Source of the DNA: Chrysemys picta bellii
Lineage: Eukaryota > Chordata > Testudines > Emydidae
Length of the DNA: 64,000 nt
Direction of reading: 5' to 3'
Assembly (NCBI RefSeq): GCF_011386835.1
Contig: NC_088796.1
Coordinates: 88,457,468 to 88,521,467 of the forward strand
The notes under the pieces were generated by a model. The model ran no database searches, was not told where the DNA came from, and saw only the letters and a list, made by a program, of their open reading frames with translations. Positions 46,974 through 57,399 of the stretch are shown piece after piece. Position numbers and translations under genes: made by a program. How positions within the stretch are numbered: the first letter of the stretch is position 1; the number at the start of each line of letters is the position of its first letter.

Positions 46974-48583
46974 GCTACTAGCCCAGTTGCATTTTCTTAA
47001 CTTCCAATGCAAATATATATACACACAAGAAAGGATACTTTATGTAAAATATGCTATGTTTACTATGATTCGATTTTTGCTGTATGACAGAGTATTAACA
47101 AATCATATCAAAGGCTATTTAAGGTACAAAATGGTGACCTACAATTCTGTTGTACCTAGCAGAAAGGAAAGGTGAAATAGTAATTTTATATCCTAACATA
47201 CAGTGCAAATCTTTCCTTGTACTGTATCCAGTAAAGGGGGCAATGCAAACCATCACCTTCACAGTTTTCTCTTCTGAAAAATCCTTTTAGAATTTAATAG
47301 TGAGGAAACCATAAAAATAATTTTAAAAACCTATAGGTTGTATAGAAAATTATATCCCCGCTATAACATTCTGTAGGTTGTTTTAAACATTCCAGGGAAA
47401 GATAATCATTCTGTATTAAATTCTATAAGAATTTACCATAAGGGTTGCTTTTAAACTACTGCATTAGCACTTGAAGAAGCAGTCTCAAAGGCCTTTTAGG
47501 TATTTACAATCCATTTGTTGATCTATTAAACTTTATCTGCCTTACATACCTGTCATTCCTTTAAGGAACACAGTTCAGGCCAAAATCTGCTCTCAGCTAT
47601 ACCAGTGTAAATAGAGTAATGCCACTTAATTTAATGGAGGTACTCCAGTTTTACACAGGTAAAAATGAGAAGAGAATGTGGCCCTGCATTCTTATTTTCT
47701 GTAAAAAAATCCTCTTTACTCGACTGGAAGAAACATTTTGCAAATTAATTAACAATGGCATCATAATGTATGGCATAACATTGCTGCAATATTATGTACA
47801 GTTAAGAAGCTAACAGATTAATTTATTGTAGATTGGTATTTGTGCTTGCTACATATTAGATAATTATTGAATTATTTCTGTCTGCAGTATGAAATCTTAT
47901 CATACATTCAAGTCTGGAGTTCCTGTCAAGGACAATGGTTTTACTATTATCAGGTAGCATAGGAATACCTGTTAACCAGAATCCTTGTTCTTCCTCACCT
48001 GGTTTACTTTAAAAAACAATATTGCTAATTTAGGGTCCCGATCCTTTCACCCTTAGAGTGAATAGAACCTTACTACTGAAGTAATCCCACTGACTTTGGT
48101 GTGAATAATGGTGGCAGAACTGGGACGTTATAATGTAAGCTTTTCAGGGCAGGGACTGTCCCTCTTTTGTACTGGGTCTCACAAAATCGGGTCCTGATAA
48201 TTAAAAATTTTTTTTTAAATGAAAATATTTTTTTTTAAACTAGCAAAGAAAATTAGAGGGTTTTGAGTTAAAAAATTAAAGACGAATGAACTCCTTCCCA
48301 AATTTGTTTAGTCTTTAAAAGTAAAACAATACACTAATGGCTAGATTCTGCCACCATTACTTCCAATAAACAGTATCCTACTCTGTGACTAGCCCCATTG
48401 ATTGCACTCAGTGGACAAAAGTGAGTGCTTGGGCTAAACTATGCAAAAGGGGTGGCTCAGGAGAAAGTAAATTTCTGGAGTCCTTGACTGGGTGCAATTT
48501 ACTTTTGCCTATGTATGGGGCCAGCTACTTTAGCCAGTAAGTAGAGTGATGAAACCAAGGCTCCATCCACTCTCTGCCCATCT
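46974..48583. other. Intergenic, with L2-like tail
   Basis: Non-coding. An L2-like tail is at 48130-48200 ('TGTAAGCTTTTCAGGGCAGG', 'GACTGTCCCTCTTTTGTA'). A palindromic remnant lies at 47577-47690. Confidence 0.45.
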
Positions 48584-48591
48584 CTGCTTCC

Positions 48592-48769
48592 CAGGAGCAC
48601 CGCCAGCTTTTCTGCCGCCCTAGGGGGTGGAAGGTCTTGCCCTGAAATGCCGCCCCCCACAGAGGTGGCGGAAGGTCCTGCCGCCGAAATACCGCCGCGG
48701 TCGCCGCCCCCCCAAATTATAGCGCCCTAGGCAACCGCCTAGGTCACCTAATGTGTTGCGCTGGCCCTG
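48592..48769. mobile_element. 178-bp hAT MITE, inverted relative to the 46694 copy
   Basis: It starts CAGGAGCACCGCCAGC and ends GCGCTGGCCCTG. The 8-bp TSD CTGCTTCC is exact (48584-48591, 48770-48777). 'GCGCCCTAGGCAACCGCCTA' is the reverse complement of the left part of the 46694 element, so the two are one family in opposite orientation. Confidence 0.95.
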
Positions 48770-48777
48770 CTGCTTCC

Positions 48778-50213
48778 TGCCCACTCCACTGTTTGCAATC
48801 GGAGTATCTGGAGGTCAGAATCTGGACTCCATACCAGACCCAAGATCCAGATAACTGAACAAAGGGATTTTGAAGGGGTTATTACAACCCTGCTCAGATG
48901 AATAAGAAAAAGACACAGGGCAGCCCATTGTGAGTGAGGATGACAGAATTTGGCCCTAAATAAAAGCTAAACAAAAAAAAAAAAAAGTCAATGCAGTGTA
49001 AAAAAGTCAACAACAATGTCCAAGAAATTAAGTCGTAATATTTGCAGTTTAGAGTTATTGCACCTCTTTGGCCTCTGGAACTTCTGTCTCAGGGAAACTG
49101 TTCTCAATAATGGTCTTCCTAAAAGAAAGATGATCTAGTACACTGCTGGGTGCTCAACAGGAGTCCTCACTGTGACCAAACTGAACGAGATTAGCTAGTC
49201 AAATTTCTGCTAATCTCATTTTCTCTCCTGTCATTGGCATGGACTCCTCCATTTGCTATAACAAAACAAAAAAGGAAATAACTAGTTATAAAGCTTGAAA
49301 GTCACTGTAGCTAGATTACACTACCAGCCTGCAAGGAAGCTTGTGAAGGACCTCTGAATGATTGTCAAACCCTTTTTTTGTTTTTATTAAATAATGTGGA
49401 TCAATGACTGTCCTGAATTTTATATTTAACATCTAATATAATTTTATAAGCCAAAGGACCATTTTTTACTTAAGTTATTGAATCTAATATAGGACAATGC
49501 AGATACTCTTGCTATTCAGAAAAGATGCAAAGTTGGTACTAACTTCATAGTTTATAATCTGACTGGACAAGAGGTACTGTGGCTAATTGACAAATATCCT
49601 CAGATATTTACAGCCAACCCCCATAGAGGAGTATTTTGGGATAGCTGGTAACTTGAACATTTGCAGTCTTGATACATGATGTAGCTTCTTGACAATCATT
49701 TAAATTTGGTAAGGCAGAATATAGAGCTAAAGCATGAGTAGTCAGAACTGAATATAGAGATTAAGATCAGACAAACAAAGGTTTTAGGTGAAAAAAAAAT
49801 CAGATAAAACGTACAACATTCTGAAAAGATATGTAAATAGATCCTGCTGGAGCTGTGAGAATGAATCCCCTCTATATTCTGGTAGCATGGCATATATACA
49901 CTCAATGTGTGCGTGAGTAGTAGCCTTACAGGGCTTTAAGGCGGCTTAGTCCCCATTGAGCAGGTAAACATAAGTACTGTACCTGATTTAGAATAAAAAC
50001 CACTCTCAAAGTTGACACATTCCTGTGTAGTAGTGTCAGAGAGGCAAAGGATTGAATGGCACACAGATCAAACTATTTCCTCTATCTTAGGAGTGGAATT
50101 CCAACTCTGTGCTATTCTTTTCCTCTGTTTATTCCCTCTCCCTTCTACATTCTTCTCTTTCTCCTCTCCTTCCTCATTCAATATGTACTGTCTTCAATCC
50201 CCTCCTGTTCCCC
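48778..50213. other. Intergenic, unassigned
   Basis: Non-coding, with an A14 run at about 48974. No element or exon recognised. Confidence 0.45.
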
Positions 50214-50437
50214 AGGGCCGGACCACAACATTTTGGCACTTAGGAGGTATGGGAGCTCAAATGACGCCCCCCTGCCCTCTGGCTTAGGCCAAAACTTTGA
50301 AAGGTCTCAGTTCTGCCTTCTTCCCGTTCTACTCCTCTCATGGTACTGCTCTGCAATAAAGGAGAACTAACAACTTAAAATTTTTGAACAAGGTTGTCTG
50401 CATAGTAAACACTGGCATTTTTATCTGTTTGAATAAT
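50214..50437. mobile_element. Probable terminal part of a hAT element
   Basis: 'CAGGGCCGGACCACAACATTTTGG' (50215-50238) has the hAT-type start shared in this window (CAGGGCCGG). It lies just beyond the stop codon of the decayed transposase read on the minus strand, so it is plausibly that element's 3' end. The opposite end was not found, so the TSD could not be tested. Confidence 0.45.
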
Positions 50438-51428
50438 CAAAGTGGTGCTTTCCATGCCTTCTTCGTTGCAAAGATTTGAACTGCTTCCTGCTGAAGGTCC
50501 ACAGTCTGGGCCAGCTCATGCTCTATTGAGATGGTTGCAAGGCTGACCAGCCTCTCCTGTGTCATTGTGGAGCGTAGATGTGTTTTTATTAACTTCAGCT
50601 TGGAAAAGCTGCGTTCTCCACTGGCAACTGTTACAGGAAGTGTTAGAAATATGCACAGAGCAACAAAAGCATTTGGAAAGTGTGATCATCTTATTTATGC
50701 ACATAAATTCCAGAACAGCCTTTGGAGTTGATCCGGCTGAAATGTATCTTGAAAGGGCTTTCAGTACATCACCTAAATCACTTGCATCAATAACGTGCAT
50801 GTCATCATGTGTCAACACTGTCTCTAGTGCCCTGCATTGCTGGTGTAGGTCTTCTTCAGATATAGTGAGGAGTTTTGGAATATCATACAACATCCCAAAT
50901 ATACTGCTGTGTTCCTTGAGCTGCATGAAACATTCTTCAACTGACTGTATTGCACAATCTAGCACCTGGTTAAAGAATTCAACTTTGAATTGTTGTTTGG
51001 GGGTCTCTTATGGGATTATCCCGTGCCTCGTAATCAAAATGTCTTCTTCTTCGGTGACTCTTGTATTCTTGAATGGGTGGGAAAATAGCTTCAGTGTCAA
51101 GTTCCTCTGCTAACTTCTGTGCACTCTTCAGAATGTTTTGAAATCCCTCATCTGATCGGTAAGACTGTAGGTATGACTTTGCTTTGTCCAGTTGTTCCAT
51201 TGCTCCAGATATATCAAGGTCAACACCTTGGAGTCTCTTGCTTACAACATTTATTTCAAACAGTATGTCATGCCACAACACTAAGCCACACAGAAATTTG
51301 AAGTTACGTATGTTTCTGGTGATTCCATTTCCCTCTGCCACTGTTCTCCCATGAACAGTTCCTGTCATAGCATTATCCTCCATAATGGCAACTATGGCAT
51401 CATCTATGTTCCCAATTTGATGTTTGAT
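50438..51428 (-). pseudogene. ZMYM1/TTF-like hAT transposase, C-terminal part, frameshifted
   Basis: On the minus strand the reading runs 51383-51010 (LKSAQKLAEELDTEAIFPP, then YEARDNPIRDP). It shifts frame near 51000 and continues 50965-50690 (VLDCAIQSVEECFMQLKEHS, STPKAVLEFMCINKM). It shifts again near 50680 and ends 50670-50438 with VASGERSFSKLKLIKTHLRS and TISIEHELAQTVDLQ before a TGA at 50438-50440. The last block is the hAT dimerisation region of the ZMYM-type transposases. At least two frameshifts make it a pseudogene. The N-terminal zinc finger and most of the catalytic domain are missing; the sequence stops where the PIF/Harbinger element begins. Confidence 0.85.
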
Positions 51429-51822
51429 AGGCTTTGGGCTTGGCTACACGTGCGAGTTACAGTGATACACCCTAGCTCACTCCCTGTCCACACTGGCAAG
51501 GCACATAGAGCGCCCTGACTCCACGGCTACAGCGCTGCTGGTATTCCACCTCGACAAGTGGAATAACGTTTGCTGTGTCCCCTGCTGGAGCACCGCAGTG
51601 CCAGTGTGGACGACCTGTCCTGTTAATGTGCTCTGATCGGCCTCCAGAAGTGTCCCACAATGCCTATTCTAGACAATCTGGTCATCACTTTGAACTCTAT
51701 TGCCCTGCCCTCAGGTGACCAAGTCATGAGACCCGCCCTTTACATTCTCTGGGAATTTTGAAAATTCTTCCTGTTTGCTCAACCAGGCGTGGAGTGCTCT
51801 CAGTGAATCTTTCCAGGTGCCC

Positions 51823-53168
51823 ATGCCTCCATGCGCCAGGCAATCCCCAGTATGGAGCAATGGCGAGATGCTGGACCTCATCAGTGTTTGGGGGGAGAAA
51901 GCTGTCCAGCCCCAGCTGCGCTACAGCCATAGGAATTATGGTACCTTCGGGCAGATATCAAGGCACATGATGGCAAGGGGCCATGACCGGGATGCTCTGC
52001 AGTGCAGGGTTAAAGTGAAGGAGCTGTGGAATGCCTACTGGAAAGCCCGCGAGGCAAACAGCCGCTCCGGTGCTGCCCCTGCGACCTGCCATTTCTACAA
52101 AGAGCTGGATGCGATAATTGGGGGCAACCCCACCTCCATTCCGAGTACCACCATGGACACTTCAGAGCCCAGTTCAACAAGGCAGGAGGAGGAGGAGGAG
52201 GAGCCAGCAGCAGCAAAGCGGGAGTGAGTGTGCTGAGGCGGAGGAAGGCACCCCAGAATCCCTAGATGCATGCAGCCAGGAGCTGTTCAAGCAAGGAGGA
52301 AGGTAGCCAGTCGTGGCGGACAGTGCTTGGAGAAGGACAAACACCAGAGGAGGTTCCCGGTAAGCGGCTTTTATTTTGGGAAGGAAGTTATTTGGTGGGG
52401 GCTCTTGGGGCAAGGAGGATTAGGGCTGCATGCATGCCTAGATAGGGCATTGACGTGCTCTCTCACATCGCGGTAATCGGCCTCAGTGATCTCTTCAAAG
52501 GTCTCATCCAGAACTTGGACAATGCACTTGCGCAGGTTTCTCAGGAAAGCCACCGCGGTCCTTGTCCCAGTAAGGCTAACTTTTCTGCACCACTGTGCCG
52601 TGAAGGGCAGGGGGACCATTGCTGCACACAGGCAAGCTGTATATGGGCCAGGGCGGAAGCCGCATTGCAGTAGAAGACCCTCCCTTGCTTCCCAGGTCAC
52701 CCTCAGCAATGAGATATCTTCCAGGATGAACTCCTGTGGAAAATGTGGGGACAGTGTTCAGTATAGGGGCCCCCTGCTGCTGTTGGCTCTCCCCATGGCA
52801 CAGAAACCCAGAGGACAGTACAGCCGTGAAACAATCAGTCACGCTTGACCCTGTGCTTACTCACCATTTTGGGGCTCCCGTGGGTTTATGTGCACTTGCT
52901 TTGGGACGAGCAAATTATGCTATTGTGTAGACTATGCTTGCCCTTAAGTATGGAGGAACCATTGCTCTGTCTGGTGTGAACAATGCTGCCTCTGTTAAGT
53001 GTTGCATTTTGCCTTTACAGATGCAACTTTGAGATCTCAGCCGTCCGTGTTATCACCTGCCGAAAGACCCCAAAGAATCAGAAAGAGGCCACGTAGAAGC
53101 AAGGAAGACATGTTGCATGAAGTAATGCAGCATTCAAGTAATGAAAATCAAAAAGTGCAGGAGTGGCG
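51823..53168 (+). pseudogene. Myb/SANT-like DNA-binding protein of a PIF/Harbinger element (two exons, broken)
   Basis: Exon 1 (51823-52359) starts at the family's usual Met (MPPCARQSPVWSNGEMLDLI) and holds the trihelix-like Myb/SANT domain: W(SNGE), then RNYGTFGQIS-like 'HRNYGTFGQIS', RDALQCRVKVKELWNAYWKA, and FYKELDAIIGG. An acidic glutamate tract follows. A frameshift in that tract (about 52200-52230) ends the first frame at 52227; the remainder reads in another frame (SLDACSQELF). A good donor (CCCG|GTAAGC, 52360) and acceptor (TTTACAG, 53020) define a 661-bp intron. Exon 2 gives RSQPSVLSPAERPQRIRKRP and EDMLHEVMQ up to VQEWR, then stops where a MITE begins. PIF elements use such Myb-like proteins as DNA-binding partners of their nuclease. 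Confidence 0.8.
52360..53020 (+). other. Intron of the Myb/SANT-like gene
   Basis: GT...AG, 661 bp. The antisense strand has an open stretch (52371-52709) reading CIVQVLDETFEEITEADYRD, which looks protein-like in composition. Confidence 0.7.
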
Positions 53169-53416
53169 GTTTTGCCGTCCCAAGCGTTGGGAAAAAAAAA
53201 GAAAAAAAGCTGCAATCGCAATCGGCAGCACTTCAGCGGCAGCTCCACTGCGCCGCTTTCTTCTTCGGCAGCACTTTGGCGGCAGGTCCTTCCCTCCGAG
53301 AGGGAACGAGGGACTCGCCACCGAATTGCCGCTGAAGAGCCGGATGTGCCGCCCCTTCTCCTTGGCCACCCCAAGCACCTGCTTGGTGCACTGGTGCCTG
53401 GAGCCGGCCCTGCTCC
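53169..53416. mobile_element. hAT MITE fragment ('GGAGCCGGCCCTG' end), left end lost
   Basis: The right end 'TGGTGCCTGGAGCCGGCCCTG' (53395-53415, in parts TGGTGCCTGG and AGCCGGCCCTG) matches the 34643 and 53952 elements. 'CAGCACTTCAGCGGCAGC' and 'CCCCAAGCACCTGC' lie inside. The left terminal repeat is missing and the element starts abruptly within exon 2 of the Myb-like gene. Short ORFs across it continue the Myb-like frame only by chance. Confidence 0.7.
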
Positions 53417-53943
53417 TGCAGAACGAGGAGCACTGACACAAAAGTGCGGTACTCTAGTCTCTTTCCCCTCTGCTAGTTCAATCCATGCCGGTGCCTTCCA
53501 GGCTTACATGGCTTGGTTAGCTGTAGTGCCATCTGCAGTGGAGAAGGCAGCACTGCATCTGGACACAATGCCAGTGTTTGCCTTCATTGGGCCAGATCCT
53601 CAGTTTGTCTCAATTAGCATAGCTCTACCGAAACCAGCAACTTTAAGGGTATCAGAATCTAGCCCATAATGGCTGCAATGGCTTGGGATTCTGAGTGGCC
53701 AAATTGACAGAGGGATAATAATTTTTTCAGCAGATATTGGAGTCACAGTCTGAGACATTAGAGAGAATGCTCTGCTTCTCAGTCTGATTCCTCTGCATGA
53801 GTGCACTTTGCTATTTCTCTTCTGGTATTCCAGTCATTATTTCGAGAAAGCAGTGATGAATTCCTGATCTTCTGTTTCCTCTGCTCACAGTGCTCATTAG
53901 AGTGATCTCATTTTCCTTGGCAGCAGCAACCACCTGACCTTTC
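53417..53943. other. Intergenic, unassigned
   Basis: Non-coding, with a 'GGGCCAGATCCTCAG' palindromic remnant near 53589. Confidence 0.4.
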
Positions 53944-53951
53944 CTTTTCAC

Positions 53952-54439
53952 CAGGGCCGGCTCCAGGCACCAGCCGAGCAAGCTGGTGCTTGGGGAGGCA
54001 GCTTGTAGGAGGCGGCATTCCGCCCAATCCTAGGGCAGCATGGCCACTTTTTTGTTTGTTTGTTTGTTGTGCCGCTCCGACTGCCCTGTAGGGGGCAGCG
54101 GCATGGAGGACGGGAGCGCCCTGCAGCAAGCCCGGCAGGGCAGCCTGCGTCCTTCCCTCCCCGCTGACTAGAGTGGTGCGGAGCCCTCCCAGCACGGGGG
54201 CACGGCAGGAGGGGCCACGTGGCAGCGCCCTGCTGAAGCCCTGGCCGCCCCCCTTCTCTCTCTCCCCCCGATCCCTCTCCCTCCCCCCGCTAGCCGGGGC
54301 ACATCTGCAGGGCAGGGAGTCCCCCTGCACCCTGGTTCCGGCCGCGCCACAGGTTTTTTTTTTTTGCTTTGCTGTTCTGGCCACCGCGGGTTTTTTTTTT
54401 TTTGCGCTTGGGGCGGCCAGAAAGCCAGAACCAGCCCTG
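53952..54439. mobile_element. 488-bp hAT MITE with exact TSD
   Basis: The left end is CAGGGCCGGCTCCAGGCACC and the right end GGCCAGAAAGCCAGAACCAGC followed by CCTG. The TSD CTTTTCAC is exact (53944-53951, 54440-54447). The GC-rich middle with T-runs (54354-54365, 54387-54398) makes a 179-codon minus ORF that is not a gene. Confidence 0.92.
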
Positions 54440-54447
54440 CTTTTCAC

Positions 54448-54619
54448 TAGTCATTTAACAGTTATTCTGAAGATGTAATCAGTTTACAGCTCTGACAAAC
54501 CTATTTACCTTTTGTGAGACCTGTGTCCTTGAGGGCACATTGTAACAGCTGTTCCATTTTGAACCAAAAGTGTCCCTATTCCAGACACAAGAACACCATT
54601 GTCAACGGATAATTGAAAG
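54448..54619. other. Short intergenic gap
   Basis: Nothing recognised. Confidence 0.4.
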
Positions 54620-54800
54620 TCATAGAATCATAGAAGATTAGGGTTGGAAGAGACCTCAGGAAGTCATCTAGGCCAATCCCCTGCTCAAAGAATGACCAAT
54701 ACCAACTAAATCATCCCAGCCAGGGCTTTGTCAAGCCGGGCCTTAAAAACCTGTAAGAATGGAGATTCCATCACCTCCCTAGGTAACACATTCCAGTGCT

Positions 54801-55887
54801 TCACCACCCACCTAGTGAAATAGTATTTCCTAATATCCAACCTAAACCTCCCCCACTGCAACTTGAGACCATTGCTTCTTGTTCTGTTATCAAATCCCGC
54901 CCCACAGTCTTCTCTTCTGCAATAAATAAGCCCAGTTCCCTCAGCCTCTCCTCATAAGTCATGTGCCCCAGCCCCCTAATCATTTTCATTGCCCTCTGCT
55001 GGACTCTCTCCAGTTTATCCACATCCTTTCTGTAGTGGAGGGGCCCAAAAAGTGGACCCAATACTCCACATGTGGCCTCACCAGTGACTAATTGAGGGAA
55101 GTGATTATTCCCCTCTATCTGCTGGCAATGTTCCTACTAATGCAGCCTAATATACCGTTAGCCTTCTTGGCAACAAGGGCACACTGCTAACTCATATCCA
55201 GCTTCTTGTCCACTGTAATCGCCAGGTCCTTTTCTGCAGAACTGCTGCTTAGCCAGTCGGTCCCCAGCCTGTAGCAGTGCATGGGATTCTTCCATCCTAA
55301 GTGCAGGACTCTGCACTTGTCCTTGTTGAACCTCATCAGATTTCTTTTGGCCCAATCCTCCAATTTGGCTAGGTCACTCTGGACCCTATCCCTACCCCCC
55401 AGCATATCTACCTTCCCCCCAGCGTCATGTCATCTGCGAACTTGCTGAGGGTGCAATCCATCCCATCATCCAGATCATTAATGAAGATGTTGAACAAAAC
55501 CAGCCCCAGGACCGACCTCTGGGGCACTCCGCTTGATACCGGGTACCAACTAGACATCAAGCTGTTGATCATGACTCATTGAGTCTGATGATCTAGCTAG
55601 CTTTCTATCCACCTTATAGTCCATTCATCCAATCCATACTTCTTTAACTTGCTGGCAAGAATACTGTGGGAGACCATATCAAAAGCTTTGCTGAAGTCAA
55701 GGTATATCACATCCACTGCTTTCCCCATATTCACAGACCCAGTTATCTCATCATAAGACCCAGTTATCTCATCATAGAAGGCAATTAGGTTGGTCAGGCA
55801 TGACTTGCTCTTGGTGAATCCATGTTGACTGTTATATAAACCAACAACATGAAGAAAGATGATGATGGAGGATATCAAGTTCTCCAT
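54801..55887 (-). pseudogene. CR1 reverse-transcriptase C-terminal remnants
   Basis: Three minus-strand stretches follow the order of CR1 ORF2. 55887-55597 reads [20 protein letters not shown] and [20 protein letters not shown], the RT block around the 'DFSKAFD' motif. 55405-55187 reads [20 protein letters not shown] and [15 protein letters not shown], the thumb region. 55061-54801 reads KLERVQQRAMKMIRGLGHMT and [11 protein letters not shown], the C-terminal tail. The FADD catalytic motif falls in the gap between the first two, where the reading is broken by frameshifts and stops. Non-functional. Confidence 0.9.
55736..55777. repeat. 21-bp direct duplication within CR1
   Basis: GACCCAGTTATCTCATCATA plus one base occurs twice in tandem (55736-55756 and 55757-55777), an in-frame seven-residue duplication (SYDEITG) in the RT remnant. 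Confidence 0.9.
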
Positions 55888-57118
55888 TCATGTGCATCAT
55901 TTGCTAAGTGGACAGCATTGGAAAGCTGAGAAATATTTCAATATGGAAAAAGTATGTGACATCAGGAAAGATGGCAAGAAAAAAAATGTACCAAAGGAGG
56001 CAAATCTCCTGTGTAGGACATGGATTTCTGGCAATGGCTGTCTCTGGCAAATAATCTGCTGTCTCCAGTATAGTTGTAAAGTATGTTGACAAACTGGATG
56101 TTGGTCCAACATCCCTCCATAATCAAAAACACTGCAGTGTGCCCTATATTAGACCCAAATATCTATAAACAGGTACCAAGAACAAGGATGTTAGAAGACC
56201 TCTTATGCAACAGAGCTTCAGCATAGCTCTAGATAAGGGAAATCCAAAGAGACAATCATCTTAAGGGAATGCTGATATTAACATTCATGACTATGTAGCA
56301 TATTATAAGCTATTTTCTGATGGGAGTGTGTGTATGTCACAGAGTGTCTGTTTCTGAATCCCTCCTAATTAGTATGCTGCCCCCTATACATGTAGTTAGC
56401 ATGGGATGGGGAGCCCGCTAGCAGCTATGTATCAGCTGGGGTGTGTAAAAGATAATTGCGTGCGATGGAGGGGGCTCATAAAATAAAAATAACCTTATGA
56501 GAAACTAGGTGGTAATGGAAAATGTCTGCTTTATTTATTTGAGAGGTTTATTCAGTCTCCTATTTATATCAGGGTATTACTGGACGCTGCTTCTCTGTAT
56601 CTGACTAAGGTATTATATGTGTTTTTCAGGTAAAGTTCAGTAACACAATAAATTGTGAAGTATTTGTTATCAACTGAAGAAGAGATTCAAACTGAAAATG
56701 TACCATGTGACATGAAATTCCATGCTGACAATCATTGATTATTGGCTTGGTATCCATTACAACCACAGAGCTATCCCAAGCAGCTGTTGACTGGATCTTC
56801 ACTAGAGCATATCTGTCTTTGTCATGGGATCATTGAATATAAAACGTGTGGCAATTTCACTTATATCGTGGTCATTCTTTGGACTAAAGTCAACGCTGAC
56901 CCTATCTCCTGTAGAAATAGGAACCTATTGCATTGGCACATCTTCAGACTGGTGGATCCCACTCAGTGTCAGAACTCTTTGAAGGAAAATTCTGTTGAGC
57001 TGCTGGACACCGTGATCATTTTCGGTCTTCACCACTGGCCATCAACACAAGATGTGCCTTCTGTCTATATTGTATTTGGTATACAGCTGACTGACAGCGG
57101 GTAAGTAGCAGGGAAGGA
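55888..57118. other. Intergenic, unassigned
   Basis: Non-coding. The 120-codon ORF 56742-57104 (plus) resembles no protein I know and has no splice or promoter context. Confidence 0.4.
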
Positions 57119-57126
57119 AAGTAGAG

Positions 57127-57391
57127 CAGGAGCTCTCAAACTATTTCATGTTGTAGACCATATCTTACTAGAGATAATATACTTCATGATCCTGCAGACC
57201 ACCTCCCCTGTCTTCACAATTGCATAACATCTCTATGGAAACTACAGTGATTATTTACCTGGAAATTTAAATAGGAAAGCTAAAAATATATTTAATTCTA
57301 TCTATTAATGCAACTTACTGGTTGGAAACAAGGAGAAAAGCCAGCAACATACAACCAGCCAGTTGTTCACAGATCAGTTTGAGAACCTTTG
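57127..57391. mobile_element. 265-bp hAT relic
   Basis: The ends CAGGAGCTCTCAAAC and GTTTGAGAACCTTTG are eroded hAT inverted repeats. Flanks AAGTAGAG (57119-57126) and AGCTAGAG (57392-57399) match at 6 of 8 positions. The interior phrase 'GACCATATCTTACTAG' is unlike the other hAT elements here, so this is a separate, older family. Confidence 0.7.
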
Positions 57392-57399
57392 AGCTAGAG

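Larger units (their letters stand above)
51429..53168 (+). mobile_element. PIF/Harbinger-type element, 3' truncated
   Basis: It opens 'GGGCTTGGCTACACGTGCGA', a start resembling the terminal repeats of the window's other 'ctacac' elements, directly against the decayed hAT transposase. It carries a spliced Myb/SANT-like gene. The right terminal repeat was not found because the second exon is broken by another insertion. The catalytic HARBI1-type nuclease gene is not visible here. Confidence 0.65.
54620..55887 (-). mobile_element. CR1 LINE, 3' portion (minus)
   Basis: The right-hand limit is within the reverse-transcriptase domain and the left-hand end is the CR1 3' tail ('CATAGAATCATAGAAGATTA' on plus), so the copy is 5'-truncated in the usual LINE way. 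About 1.27 kb remain. Coding remnants are listed separately. Confidence 0.92.

Noticed and set aside
56742..57104. 120-codon ORF
   Set aside because: No recognisable domain, no splice context, and surrounding DNA is ordinary intergenic sequence.
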